64,000 nt of DNA from Calonectria ilicicola. Its lineage: Eukaryota > Ascomycota > Sordariomycetes > Hypocreales > Nectriaceae. The notes beneath the pieces are model-generated. The model worked only from the letters and a program-made list of their open reading frames with translations. It did no database searches and was not told the DNA's origin. The stretch is from NCBI GenBank assembly GCA_020809705.1, contig CP085826.1, positions 1,054,001 through 1,118,000 on the forward strand. The letters are read 5' to 3'. Position 1 is the first letter of the stretch, and every line of letters starts with the position of its first letter. A program made the translations under genes and the position numbers. This document shows positions 1 through 12,310 of this stretch, one piece after another.

Positions 1-1002
1 CCAAGCCAAATTGTGAACATCTGCAATGCCAGTGGTCGCACCTTGGCCACCCCATGGAGGCATTTGGTGAGCTGCATCACCAGCAAGAAATACTCGGCCG
101 TGTTGGAATTTCTCTGCAACTCGAACAGTGGGTTCCCACGGGAGGATACTCTTGACCTCAACTTCAACATCGGGCAACCCCAAAGCAATTTTCACCAGCT
201 CTTGGCAACGTTCAGGCGGAAAGTCTTCAACCTTTTCTCCTTTTTGAGGGTCATAAGAGAGATGAAACACCCATCGCTTCTGGTTGTCAATGGATGTAAA
301 TAATCCTACAACTTCGGGCCGCTCCACTAAGCAGAGACTGAACTCTCGACCACGGACCAGCTCACTCAAATCAGCTTCAAAAAGAATATTCAGGAGATGT
401 CCCAATACACCTGGTCCCGTTGTTTGAATATCCAGTTTCCCTCGAGTCGAGCCACCAACCCCGTCGGCAGCAATCATGTAGGCTACACGAACAATAGAAT
501 CGGTGTTGTTTGAGCGGTCGCGCAGCGTTGCCGTGACACCATCGTCATCCTGTTCAAAGGCGATGCATTCGACATGGAAGCGCACTTCGCCTCCTTGATC
601 ACGAGCGGCATTTAAAAGCACTGGCTCGATCAAATCTTGTGTCCCGCGCGTTCCCTCTACCGGTCCGAGGTGCTCGAAGAAAGCGGCGGCTGGCATTCTC
701 TGAGGACCCGTAGTCTCCTTGCGTTTGTGACCCTCAATGACTCCAGCGAGAGATTTGCCTTTGTATATACCTTTACTAGCTGCCAGTGGCTCTCCAGCCG
801 CTCGAACAGCCTCGTCAATCCCGATTTCGCGATATAGCTCCATGACCCGGCGATTGACGCCACGTGCTCGTGGGTGAATTGAGGTGGTTGCATGGCGCTC
901 GACTAAAAGTGATTTGATGCCATGGTTGGAGAGAAAAAGAGAGGCAGAAAGTCCAACGATACCTCCCCCGATGATTAATACTGGAACATCGGTTGTCGAC
1001 AT
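1..1002 (-). CDS. FAD-dependent aromatic monooxygenase (3' part outside window)
   Basis: Predicted flavin monooxygenase of the PHBH/phenol-hydroxylase-like class, which uses FAD and NAD(P)H to hydroxylate aromatic or polyketide substrates. The frame reads from ATG at 1002 without interruption to base 1 (334 codons), so the C-terminus is missing. The N-terminal Rossmann dinucleotide motif GGGIVG lies at residues 12-17, followed by an acidic-arginine stretch (VERH, about 33-36). The second FAD motif, GDAAHQMPPWGGQG, is at residues 308-321 and is characteristic of the class. No intron is needed in the visible part. It may be a tailoring enzyme, but the visible neighbours do not prove a cluster. 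Substrate is unknown. Confidence 0.9.
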   Translation of the reverse strand, partial: MSTTDVPVLIIGGGIVGLSASLFLSNHGIKSLLVERHATTSIHPRARGVNRRVMELYREIGIDEAVRAAGEPLAASKGIYKGKSLAGVIEGHKRKETTGPQRMPAAAFFEHLGPVEGTRGTQDLIEPVLLNAARDQGGEVRFHVECIAFEQDDDGVTATLRDRSNNTDSIVRVAYMIAADGVGGSTRGKLDIQTTGPGVLGHLLNILFEADLSELVRGREFSLCLVERPEVVGLFTSIDNQKRWVFHLSYDPQKGEKVEDFPPERCQELVKIALGLPDVEVEVKSILPWEPTVRVAEKFQHGRVFLAGDAAHQMPPWGGQGATTGIADVHNLAW

Positions 1003-1671
1003 GTTCGCTTCACAGCGATTACTTTTCTACGAAGTTCAGTGAAATAATTGTTTTGATGAGTTTCCCAATTTAAATGATTCACCAAGCATAAGGAGTTGAT
1101 GACGCATGTCCCATCAGACACCAGCCTGATCACCAGGTCTTTTTGTATAGGTGTTAAATCCGGCCCTTGGTTCCATGGCGGCATTTCAAAAATGTCCGGG
1201 TTGCCGTCTTACCCGAAAACACCACCAACAAATAGCGTCTGACTAGCCCTTTCCTAGCGCTTGATGACGTGCACACCTTTCACAATTCGGAAGTCATATA
1301 TTTTGTCCCACTTTTCACAATCTTTCTAGAATAGATTCAGAGACTTCCATGGGCTCTCAGATGCTCTCAGGTATCCACACTCCAAAAGGCGCGATGCTTT
1401 AAATGGGCTTATCAAGAATTTCTAATCGGGCATACAAGTGGGAATCGGATATTTTATGATAGGCTGCGGCACATGCCAGGTCCAGATCGGACCTAGATTC
1501 AGCGTGGAGACGTTTCAAATGCAAAACATTCTGGCAAGATGCAGGTGGTAGATCATAAACAGCTATAGCCAATGGAAAATTTCCGGTGCCTTCCATTCCA
1601 ACTTCACAGGGTGCAAGGAAAGGAAGTTTAATAAAGTAGCCAATTCAGGTCTATTAGTCTATGTCTAATAA
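1003..1671. other. intergenic stretch
   Basis: Between the start of the FAD monooxygenase and the 3' end of the Asp f 2-like gene. Short chance frames only; no gene, RNA or repeat recognised. It should hold the monooxygenase promoter, since that gene starts at 1002 and reads leftwards. Confidence 0.5.
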
Positions 1672-2680
1672 TTAAGAGCAGTGGACAACACCATCATCGT
1701 GAGTGTGGCACTCCTATAGTTACTAAAGTTAGTCTCATGCAATTTGACAGTTCTCGGAATCTGAATACTACGAACCTTGGGAGCCTCGCTGGTGGCGGTG
1801 GCGGCGCTGCTGCTGGAGGGGGTAGCCTCGCTGGAAGAAGAAGCCTCCTCAATCTCGCCACTGCAGCCGACGCCGGGGGCGGCAATGTCGTAGGCGTAGA
1901 CGTCAATGGCAAAGTACTGGAGGGCGTCACTATCGATGACACTCTTGGAGGGGTCGGTCTTGGCGAGCTCAAGAGCATCAGCGTAGTCCTCGGCATAGTG
2001 CTCGACGATGCCCTGAGTGATGGCAGGGACGTGCAGAATGCGGTGCATCAGGTCAGTGGCCCAGAAGGTGTTGAGCTTGGACTGGGCAACAGTGTAGCCC
2101 TGGTTGCAGACGGAGGACAGAGGTCGGCGAATTTGGAAAGAAAGAGGGCAGATGACGGTCTCGAGAGTGGCGTTTTCACCTCGGTAGTGACCGGCCCATT
2201 CTATAATAGTGGTTAGCTAGCCGTAGACTTTTGTTTCTTACACAAGTTTTGTCGTTGCTTACGGTTCTGGGTGGCGCAGTTGCGGTCGGGGTCATCGCAA
2301 CGGAAGAGAACACCGGTCTTGTCAGCGTTGATGATGCGGTCGTACCAGCCAACGGGGTGGGCAGTCGAGCCATTGCCAAAGTACTTTTGGACGAAGTCGG
2401 ACTCGGTGCCGAAGCGGAGAAGGTGGTCGCGGGCGTGCTGGGCAAGCTCAATGGCCTCGTCAAGACCCTCGCGCAGCTGGCGGGTGAGGGTTGAGTTGCA
2501 GGACTGGTGGATGGTGTAGTCCTTGGTCCAGCCCTTGGACCAGTCGTAGACGGAAGCAGCAGTCTCGGAGGACTTGGCGGCAGACCCGGTCTCGCTGACC
2601 TTGGTCTCCCTGGCAATGATGGGAGAGGCAATGGCGCCGGAGAGGAGCAGGAGGGTGGTGGCGGCGGACTTGAACATCAT
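1672..2680 (-). CDS. Asp f 2/Pra1-like secreted zinc-binding protein (HRXXH family)
   Basis: Three exons: 2680-2263, 2200-1776 and 1713-1672. Introns are 2201-2262 (GTAAGC...TAG) and 1714-1775 (GTTCGT, branch ACTAAC, TAG). The sum is 885 nt, giving 294 residues. The protein has a signal peptide (hydrophobic residues 6-19, SGAIASP), an N-glycosylation-rich M35-like domain and the family signature HRILH at 192-196 (HRXXH). A Ser/Ala/Thr-rich linker follows. The tail [13 protein letters not shown] (282-294), Cys/His zinc ligands typical of Asp f 2/Pra1, is encoded only by the last 14-codon micro-exon. Without the second splice the frame reads on to 1665 and this tail is lost. Family members scavenge zinc outside the cell and are often paired with a zinc transporter; none is visible here. 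Confidence 0.9.
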
Positions 2681-4698
2681 CTTGAAGAAGTGTTGAAGGG
2701 TTGAGAGGAATTGAGGCTGCTTTGGGTGGTTGCTGGAAACTGCTTGAGAGGGATGGTTCGTTTCAATTCATGGACAGATGCGAGACTTCTTATAGGGAAG
2801 TTTGTTGTGCATGCATCGTGTTTACGACGGATCGGATCCCAAGGCTTTGGCAGCTAGCTAGCTAGCTAGCTGCATGGAACCAACCAGTTCGATTAGTTCA
2901 CTCTCTAATGGCACATGGATCCCCAGTTGCAGTGCTTCCATTGCCCAGCCATCTCGTCTTCGCTGTGGTGCGTTTACTGGTCCGTTTACTGGGTGCAACT
3001 CGGTGCGGGTGCAAACTTGGTGGTGGGGGTCCCGATGCACCTCGAGGGTTCCGCGGGGGCGTCGTCAAGCGTTCTAGGCGGCATCTCCGAACATTCAGCG
3101 AATAGCATCACGCCAAAAGCTGCAAAGTCGATGCTCGGGATCGTCGTCGTTCAAGTCGTTTGTCAATCGTCATGTCACTAGCCTTTCCATCCGGGTTCTC
3201 GGATCCACACTCCCGCGGCCATCAAGGTGTTTCTCACCACTCCACACTCTCCACCAAATTGCGGGAATGCAGCCCATTTTGAGGTTAGATATATGCTTAT
3301 TTTCAAAGTCCTTCAGCCCATTCTGCCAACGAGTCTCCGCATATCCCATAGCTCCGCTGACTTTTGCAAAAGGTCAACGGCTGCAGTATGGCAGTACGGG
3401 CCTCACACCATCCTGACCCCGGGCCTTCGGGCAACCAACATTGCTCTATCCTCCTCACCGACCTCCACAAGGCGGGGCCTATACACAATAGTTGACTCGA
3501 GCCAAGACTTTCTCTGAGGCATTTACAAACCATCCGACCTTGTCGTCCCAATAGCTGCAGCCTCCGTTGATGCCCAGGCTGCCTATTTTCCAGTGCCAAG
3601 ACAGTCCGTGCTGATGGAATTTTCATCTCAACCCGCGCCACATGCACCCGGAAGGTTGATTACAGCCTCCAACTTCATCACCCAATACGTTTATTATCAT
3701 TTTTCATCCCTCGCCGGTTGTGTACAAACGAACATGTGCAGGGATATGCACCTTGATGTTCGCATGGGTCGTTTCTTCCGGGCTAATACCCATTGCATAT
3801 CCTTTGCATCGGGAAAGTTCTTGGCAATGGGTCGAATATGACGTCCAAAGGAATAACACATATAACCTTCAGATGGAAAGAATCTTTTGTTCAGAAGTTC
3901 ATGAACGAACGAATTGACCTGATGACATAGTCAACAGATATCCTTGAATGAGATTGCTTTTAATTAAAGCAATTAAGAAAAAATAGTAAACAAAATAGAT
4001 TAACCAAAGCGAAATTCTGCGAGACGATGACAATTCTGGAATACTCTTCGAACTATGTTCAAGTGGTCGAGCTGTGTGGCCCATGATTTAATACATCACT
4101 GTTTTTCACACTTAACACAAAGAAATTCATGATTAATTAGATTGTAGTATTATTAAAGTATTTTTCATTTGAAAAAAAAAACATGATCATCAAGTTTCAA
4201 GAATCCTCGGCAAGATTTAAAAGAAAGCCTTTGACAAACTTGGAGATTTACCAGATGCAGGCGTGAATGGTGGCTGACCTTGTGGCTTGTTTGTGGCATG
4301 GCCGGAGTAATAATCGGGCCGTGAACCGGATGAGGTATCGGCGAAACTCCGGCATTGCCTTTTCCACCTACAGATGGCATTTCTCAATACGGCATACGAA
4401 TACGATGCGTAGTCTGAATTCAACATAATTTCTCAAAGAATTAAACTACTGTTCGAGATATAGATTATTTCCTAGTAGCTGGCAAAATTAATGGAGTGGA
4501 GAATCCAAATTAAATATCCCCATGTCCTTGACATATCAATCATTTTCCATCATCCGGATGCCGTGAGGTATAGGGTAAGGTATCTCAAAGTCTGTGGCGC
4601 TGCTTTGGTGGCTGGAATCTGCGCCACGTTCAACACCGTTTGTCTCCACAATGACGCGCTTCGCGTTGGAAGCAATCCCAACATGAAGATACTACCCT
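2681..4698. other. intergenic stretch with AGCT microsatellite
   Basis: Upstream of the Asp f 2-like gene. An AGCT tandem repeat sits at 2852-2871. Several overlapping frames of 60-114 codons occur on both strands around 2.9-3.7 kb, but none shows a recognisable domain. The 3.9-4.5 kb part is AT-rich with A/T homopolymers. No supported gene. Confidence 0.45.
2852..2871. repeat. AGCT tandem microsatellite
   Basis: Five AGCT units in a row, self-complementary, about 170 bp upstream of the Asp f 2-like start codon. Confidence 0.8.
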
Positions 4699-6420
4699 TC
4701 ATTGCGTTGCCTTTGGCGTGAGATATATGTGCAGCTCTGGTTTATGGCGTAGGAAATAAGCTTTGTTTTCATCGACCCAATTTTTGCTGGATGGGTGTAT
4801 CTTCAGATCAAAGTTCCAGAGAATTTTGGCCATGATGAGGCGCATCTCTGCGTAAGCGAGACTGGAATTTGTTAGCAACTTGAGGTCAATTAAGCCGAAA
4901 GGTGGGAGACAGACTTCTTTCCAAGACAATCTCGTGGACCAACTGAAAATGGTTGGAAGGCATCTCTGGCGTCGTCTTTGAAGCGAGCATCACCGAGCCA
5001 TCGCTCTGGTATGAAGGACTCGGCGAGGGCAAAATTCTCTGGCATTCGATTGATTGCGTACTGCCATACTCCCAGAAGTGTCTGCAAAGTAAGCTTAGAG
5101 AGCAAATAAATTAACTATTTTTCAGACACTCACATCTTCAGGAATGTACTCCCCAAATATCCTATCCCCACCAGGCTGGGTCTTTCGAGGCATCGCATTT
5201 GGCACAGCCGGGTACAGGCGGAGAGACTCATTCATGACAGCTAGCATGTAATTGAGCTTGCCAACGCTGTTTACATCGATTTCCGCTTCCGATCTGAAGC
5301 TAGATCGTACTTCCTCTGTAGCCTTTCGCAAGACTTCGGGCTCAGTGGCCAAGAAATACGTGACTCCGCATAGTGCAGTGCCGGTCGTTTCAGAGCCAGC
5401 TACAATCAAGACATTGCTGTTTGCTTGGATCTCTTCGCGAGACATACTCTATAATTTGATGAGCGATTGGATTTTAGAGAGAACTAGCATCAAACTCTTA
5501 CCAAACCGTCCGCTTTCTTCAGCATCGCGTCCACAAAATCGGGCCTTGATCCAGGTTGCGCCAATCGCTTGGCCAGTTTTAATTCTGCGAACCGGATATG
5601 ATCCTGGTAACCCTTCAGGGTGGCTTTGGACATGAAAAATCTGAGGAGTTTGAGTCCAAAGGGGAAGTGCCCGAGGGCTTGCCTGACAGCGACACCGCGG
5701 ACTCTCTGAAATATGAGCGCGACCCATGAGTGATACTCTGAGCTTTCTAGACAGCCAAATGGCTCACCAAAGGCCAGGTCACCGATAATGTCGAACATGG
5801 TCCAATTGTACCAAGAGGTCATTTCCACTGGCTGCTTGCCGTCTTTACAGTTCTCGTGCAGCTTCTGGATCAAGAGGTCGATATAACTTTGGATGATGGG
5901 CTGCTGTTCCATCATGGACTGAGCGGAAAACCCATGCGACAATATTCTACGCATGCGACGATGGTTATCGCGAGTGGTGCCAACGACACTGTTGATGATG
6001 GTGGCTAGAAAGACGGGATCTTTTCCATTCTCTCCTTGTCCGTGCTTTCGATGACCCATGATCTCGTTCCATGCTTGAGGATTAACAAACGAAAGCTCAT
6101 TTGGAGCTAGTCTGACTATTTCGCCGTATTTTTTGTGTAATTCAAGCACCTTCTTGTTTGCATCGCCCGAGAACATCATGTGTGCATGGAACACACGAGA
6201 GGTGGCCCAGAGCTTAGGACCCGGGAACCTTCGAAGAGGATGGAGGAATACATTATAAAATGCAATTGAAAGCAGATATAATAGCCCCTATGAGATGAAG
6301 ATGTGAGCGTCGTAGTAGAAGAGTATCCTCTGCTTGGAATGTCAGGCTTACAAGAATGGGAGCGAGGGCCAGTAATCGTAACGGATGGCTCAAAACCACA
6401 GATTGAAGTATCTCAACCAT
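4699..6420 (-). CDS. cytochrome P450 monooxygenase
   Basis: Five exons: 6420-6352, 6287-5502, 5448-5134, 5081-4915 and 4861-4699. Introns are 53-64 bp. The spliced length is 1500 nt, giving 499 residues, a normal size for a fungal microsomal P450. The N-terminus is hydrophobic (membrane anchor), followed by a proline-rich hinge, RRFPGPKLWA. The I-helix oxygen-binding motif AGSETTGT is at 302-309 and the K-helix ExxR is E359-R362. The heme loop FQPFSVGPRDCLGKN has its axial cysteine at C442. The last intron splits this loop, and removing it gives the expected CLGKNLAYAEM. It resembles CYP65-like enzymes (isotrichodermin C-15 hydroxylase type) common in secondary metabolism. Substrate not inferable. 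Confidence 0.94.
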
Positions 6421-8785
6421 GATGGTAAGCAGTGATAAAGTGCAAAAGGAGAAGAAATAAGTGCTAGAACTCCACTCCCATATATATATCCCCAACCCCA
6501 TGAGCATATAGCTCTATCAAGACCGCGGATCACTGCATCTCACCACTGCTCTGCCCCTTCGCCCCACATCTGATGACGATTCTGTCAAGGCTGGCATTGA
6601 TTCTGACGAATCCGAATTTCGGATTTCACACTAAATATAATCAAGTCTGACAAGATATGGGACAGATTTACTATCACATTGTCGCTACCGTGTGGGGCTG
6701 CCTCGGCGGTGAATGCGGATTGGTGCGGAGACTGCCCCATTCAGTTTTTCGTCTATTCGTCTGCATTTGTACAAGTGCGGTGTTGGGTTTATCGTACGAC
6801 ACCGTAACAACCACGACACCCATCTTTGCCCGAAATTTCGGATTCCGTTTTAGGATTTGTTCTTAGGCGAATCTTGTGTAGTTGACTAACATGATAAAAA
6901 CACCGACACGGGTTTTGTTTTTAATGGTGTAATGGCCATTGTACTTCAACCCGGCTTTGACGTCGCTAGCAATGCCGTGATTATTTTCAGATCAATGATC
7001 TACTTTGAAGGCTATGCTATGAGTTTTAAAACTTTTTATCAATATCAAATTATTCTTTTCCCTAGGCTTGATGTAGACATTACTGGTTGCTTTGGCCTAA
7101 CCGTTCATATCGTTCTTGTCAAATGATCTTGATAGCCTGATCTCACCCCCTCGGCAATGAACCGGTTAGCCGAACCTGCCTCGGATTTTTTAGAACCCTA
7201 TTTCACAAAAAAATATCATCAAGCTCGATGGCGAGGTCGTCTGAGTGCTATAGACATAACTGGCCTATGCTGTTGACAGTGTCTAATATGTAGCCAAGGC
7301 TGCCAAGCCCCAGGCAGCTTTAGTCGTAGATCGGGACTCCCGAAAGTTTAAACAGCCTGCTAGTCGCGGCAGCTGTAAGAAGCCCAGACAAATCATCAAT
7401 TTTTATCCGAAATTTCCGTATAACGGATTGTTATGGTAATCAGTGATAACCCAAGTTGAACTGTGATATGAATATTTGTGATTAGAGTCCTGTTACCGAA
7501 TATTTCTATTTTAGACTCAGTTAGGGAGGTTACGTAGTATTTTTCTGTAGATGGTTCAGGTGTTTCATGTCATCATGCAGTAAAAATAAGCTATGCAGAG
7601 GCAGTCAAATGGGTATGAGTGTCGGTAAGTGTAACAAGCTTGAACATTTCCCCAAGATCAACGTGATCTTGAATACTAATTATTTGTGTGCACACCATTT
7701 ACAAAAAAACAGAAACGCCTTCTGAAAAGTTCAACATCCTTCCAATGGCGAAAGAATGGCAAGGCTAGCTCGAGTCTGATCAAATACATTCACAAAGTCT
7801 CTTGACTTCACTGCTTTGAGGAATCTTTCTGTTCGCTATTGAAAGAGGTTGATGTTTGACTGGTCTGCTTGCGATTGAGCATACGGTAGCAGTGATGGTT
7901 CCTCAATTTAAATAATGTCCCACGCTTAGAGTACCCCTGTGACTTGCAATGTCCCATACTCCCGATTATCCAAATTTGCTGCGCTATCTTGAGCCTCTTC
8001 GCCGTCATGACTACGTTTGAGATTATCTAAGCAAGTAATATCGTGAGAATACTGAAAAGTGTGATAATGCCATCCAAAAAGACCGGACTGCGGCCTGCTG
8101 CCTCTTTTCGGCATGGTAATGATTTCACAATATTTAATAATATAATTGTCTTGTCATGCCGCCCTGCCTATATAATAACTAGACATCTCTTCTTCTCAAC
8201 ATCTAAACTGGATGCCTGAGAGAAATTTTACAACGCAAAAGATTTCCCGTCTTCGCAAAACTGAAAAAACTTTGGACTATAAGCTAGAGCGCATGGGCGT
8301 ACCTGGAGCGCTTGAATAACCCCAGCTACACTTAATGTATTATGCAATTGTGAAGTTGCATTAGACCAGTCTGTTAAGGCTGATCCGGAATACACGGAAG
8401 AGACCAGCCACACTTAACTCTAAAAGGCAATGGTCGGTCCTTTGTGTGTATCAAGTTTTATTTATATGCACTAGAGAGGGGTTCGGCGATTTCCTTTTTG
8501 GGTCAAGTCCCTCGAGTTTCCTCAGGAACAATGATGCTTAAGCTAGGCGACCAAGTTTTAAATTGGGGCCAAGCCTGGCTTTGTCTCTGTTATTGGGTAA
8601 CACATGAACCGGGATCAGCATCCTTCAATGACCAAGGACATCATGACAAGATGGACAAAACCAGGTTTCGCAATTTTTGCACGTGGATTTTGAACTTCCA
8701 TCCGCGTACACATCATTTATTTATTCTGGGTCATCGAATTGGGTCTCTTGACACACATTAGGATTGTCGCGACCGGGACTATCCA
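6421..8785. other. long intergenic stretch
   Basis: 2.4 kb without a supported gene. A TATA-rich segment (about 6480-6490) lies 60-70 bp upstream of the P450 start. Near-palindromic words of the type ATCCGAAATTTCGGAT recur at about 6607, 6832 and 7405 and may be remnants of a small transposon. Frames are short and lack domains. Confidence 0.45.
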
Positions 8786-11263
8786 ATGAAGATGTATCCC
8801 AGCCCAGGTGGAACTCCTCGCTTGGGACATAGCATTTCATTGGATACCATCGAGTTTCAAGATGGACGGCCAAGCTTCAAGGCTGATGAGTTTAAGTATG
8901 ACACAGCATCTACTTCTACACTGCCCTTGATCGATAATCGAGCATTTCCATACTCACGCGAATATACCCCGGAACATATTACAGAAAGTCCTGATGGTTG
9001 GCCCCGAAAGCGCCGACGGAAATGTGGCTCGATTTTGCCCAAGAAGATGCCAACAGGCTGGCGGCTTGGTACTACAGGCGCAGTATTTTTGACATTGATC
9101 ATCTTAATCACAAACATCATTATCACTGCGGTTTGTGCTGCCAACAAAGGTGAAGGCACAAGAAATATTGCAGCCATTCGAACCGGCGATTGTACCAATA
9201 TCAAGAAGATCGGCGTTGGTATCCACCTTCTGATCAACATCATTAGCACACTCCTCCTTGGCGCAAGCAATTACTGTATGCAAACCATTAGCGCTCCCAC
9301 GCGCGATGAAATCAACAGAGCGCATGGGAAGGGATCATGGATGGATATTGGAATACCCAGCGTTCGGAACCTTCGTTTCATTGCAAAGCGGAGACTGTTT
9401 GTCTGGCTGTGTCTTGGCCTTTCTTCAATTCCACTTCACCTCGTGTAATGATCCCTAATCATTTTTACAAGCTTCTTTATTGACCTTTGTTAGATACAAC
9501 TCTACTTTTTTCGTATCCACATCCAACAACTTGTATAGGATATGGTACGCAGATGAATCCTTTACAAAGGGAGCTTCCTTCAACGAAACATTTTTCAACA
9601 ATACTGCATTATATAATGTGGATCCATGGAAATTACAGCGACAGATCCAACAGGGGAATATATATGAAAATCTCACCAATGACGAATGTATCAATGCATA
9701 TGCAAAGAATCTTATAGAAGACAGGGGCAGTGTGGTTTTGGTAATTGATCGACCCAAAAACTGCAGTGCCATTGAATATCCCCTCGGCTACAGCACGCCG
9801 ACGAATGCTTCAGAATGTGGTAACACATCGACCACATCATCCCTCTTCGGCGTGATGGATTATACCGACATGTTCCAACCGAGCGCAGATCCTTACGTTA
9901 CAAACTGGTTCTCCTGGATTTGCTCTCAAGATGGCACCTATGTAACGGATTATCCCGATTCCTATTACAGACTGAGCCCCGGGGAAATATGCAGCGATGG
10001 CGCCTGGAAGAAGCAGATTGGTGCAGATCCTTGGACAGTAACTGGAGTAACAGTCAAGTATTGTCTCAGCGAGAAGATAAACAGCCAGTGTCAGCTAAAA
10101 GTAGCCATCAATCTTCTCGGGGTGGTTATTGCATTTAATATTGCAAAGCTCATCATTATTACCATAATGGTAAGAAGCAAACTAATCAACCACGACCCTT
10201 TGGTGACTATTGGGGATGCTACTGCATCCTTCATCGAAACTCCTGATCCTACTACGAGGGGGATGTGTTTAAAAACAGCACGAGACATTAAGAACAGTGG
10301 GAAGTTCCAGACAATGCCAGCTACTGTATACCAGCCACAAAAGAGCAGATGGTCTGCTGTCGTTAGTAAAACCCGCTGGATACTGGCGTCTGTACTGTAA
10401 GTGTTTTGGGGGCCACCATTTGGAGACATTGCTAATAATTCCCTTTTGAAAGAACTGTTACGGCCCTTGCTGTTATCCTTGGCCTTTTAGGCTACGCATC
10501 TAGCAAACTAAGCAGACTCTATGGACGCGGTGATATCAAATCCCTTTGGTCTTTCGGTCTTGGCTCAATTAACCCCTTCAACCTTATCCAAGGTTGGACT
10601 ATACCCACAACAGGAGAGGGTGCAGTCATCGGTACCGTGCTGATTGCCAATTTGCCACAAGTCCTGTTATCATTTTGGTACTTGGTTCTCAACGGGATCA
10701 TCACAGCCATGACTGCCGCCGCAGAGTGGTCCAGATTCGCCCACAACGACCACAAAGCATTGCGCGTGTCCTTTCCCAAGGGCGACCAACGCTCGACATA
10801 TTTCCTGCAATTGCCGTACAGATACAGCATTCCAATGATGGCCTTGTCGATCCTAATACACTGGCTCGTGTCACAAAGCATCTTCATTGCGCAAATATTT
10901 GAAAGAAGTCCGAGCCTGTACACTGATAGCGATGATATGGAAAATGGGGTAGATTCAGTTTCAGTTACCACAACCGCCGCGTTCTCGCCGATGGGCATGA
11001 TTTTAACATGTGTTGCCATCACAGTGGTTTTTGCAGGGACTGCAGCCTTGGGAAGACGTCGGTTGAGGGATGGTATACCTTTGGCTGGGAGCTGCAGCTT
11101 AGCCATTTCAGCAGCTTGTCACGCGCCAAAGGGGACATCAAATCAGCTACCAGTAAAATGGGGAGTAGTGGGATCAGTCGATGCTGGATTCGACGGTATG
11201 GGGCACTGCTCCTTTTCTAATGACAGGGTAGAGCTACCAGAGGCAGGTAAACTTTACTCTTAG
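8786..11263 (+). CDS. DUF6536 family multi-pass membrane protein (copy A)
   Basis: Three exons: 8786-9444, 9494-10396 and 10453-11263. Introns are 49 and 56 bp, and the spliced 2373 nt give 790 residues. The cytosolic N-terminus ends in a basic RKRRRK patch before the first membrane span. The DUF6536 signature region follows: GDC, a second span, then NYCMQTISAPTRDEINRAH, WMDIGIPSVRNLRF and SSIPLHLVYNSTFF. The large central part is extracellular-like with many Asn-glycosylation sites and cysteines, followed by a C-terminal block of spans with a conserved SAACHAP near the end. The biochemical role of the family is unknown. A paralogue lies 10 kb downstream on the same strand (21528-23846). Confidence 0.88.
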
Positions 11264-12310
11264 AAGGATAGGTATTTTATAATTTGGGCCCTCGGACAAA
11301 GCATGAGTAAAGTCTCGGGGACTTACGTGAGGTATTTAGAAAATGCGTCAGTTTTAGCTCTGATGCAATAGACAGCGGCGCCCAAAAGGCCGGATGAAGC
11401 TGTCTAGTGGAGGTGATTTCTTACTAGTGTCAGCATATAATTGGCATAAAATAATGTTAGGGTAGCCTGTATGGTCAGAAAGTTGGCCAACTCGATCGAT
11501 GGACTCGGCGTAATCTGTCGGGTTCGGGCCGACTACCGTCCGCTCCGTTGGTATTATGAGACGAAACTCAAGCAACATGTGACCTACGCCTGTTCGCCGC
11601 TTTTAAAGCCATTCAACTTGCTGGCTTAACTTCGGCTCAGCCTTTCATAGGGCCTGGACCAGCCCGCATCAGCCGTTTGGATGATTATTGGACCTGGCTC
11701 ACATTTTTGGGCCCATAATCTGACTCTCGTGAAGTAGCCACTCGACCACCTTTTAGGACCAGGATCCTTCTTTTTGGTCCCTATTAGCTGCGTGATTGAA
11801 TCCTTAGATGTTTGAAGGTCTTGCTGAGAAGCGGCATGGCAGTGTTGCTTGCGGTGGCTGTTTGAGTCTCCCGTTTCCCATCCATTCAAGTGGTACAGGC
11901 CCGCTCTATGGCTGGTTCGTTTCATTCATATCCATGTCGCTCAAATAACCACTTGGATATGGAAGGAATGGCGATGTCAGTCTGCCGCCAAATTGGCCTC
12001 TTGCACGTCTCCCGTGATTAGTGGAGTCAATTTGGTATCCACAACAGTTGTGAATATCGCGAGATTATTCGGTATTGCGTAAGGCAGATTTTGGCGGCCT
12101 TGCCAAGCAGTTAGGCATAGTGCAATGGCAGTGCTTATCACGTGAGAGGCATGGACGTGGCTTACAAGGTAAGCAAATTCACTCAGCCTCATTTATCAAA
12201 TTTGACAAGACAACCCCGCTCTGATTTCCTACTTCCTTGACTGATGGGAAAATAAGGGTCATGGGCAAACTCGCTCTCATACTTTTTTTGTTCCCCTTTG
12301 GGTATCCTAG
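11264..12310. other. intergenic stretch carrying a dispersed repeat copy
   Basis: No supported gene. A segment starting at about 11553 shares ATTATGAGACGAAAC and flanking similarity with 49933-50000, so it is a degenerate copy of a dispersed repeat. Confidence 0.5.
11553..11700 (+). repeat. dispersed repeat family R2, copy 1 (degenerate)
   Basis: Begins with the 15-mer ATTATGAGACGAAAC, also found at 49933. The next 20 bases also align (AAGC-A-A-GTGACC). Further on, both copies are rich in GGCT/CAGC words and CATCAGCC. Boundaries are approximate. Confidence 0.45.

Noticed and set aside
3227..3647. Overlapping frames of 96 and 114 codons on both strands
   Set aside because: No domain, signal or splice support, and the two strands are equally open, so chance is the better explanation.
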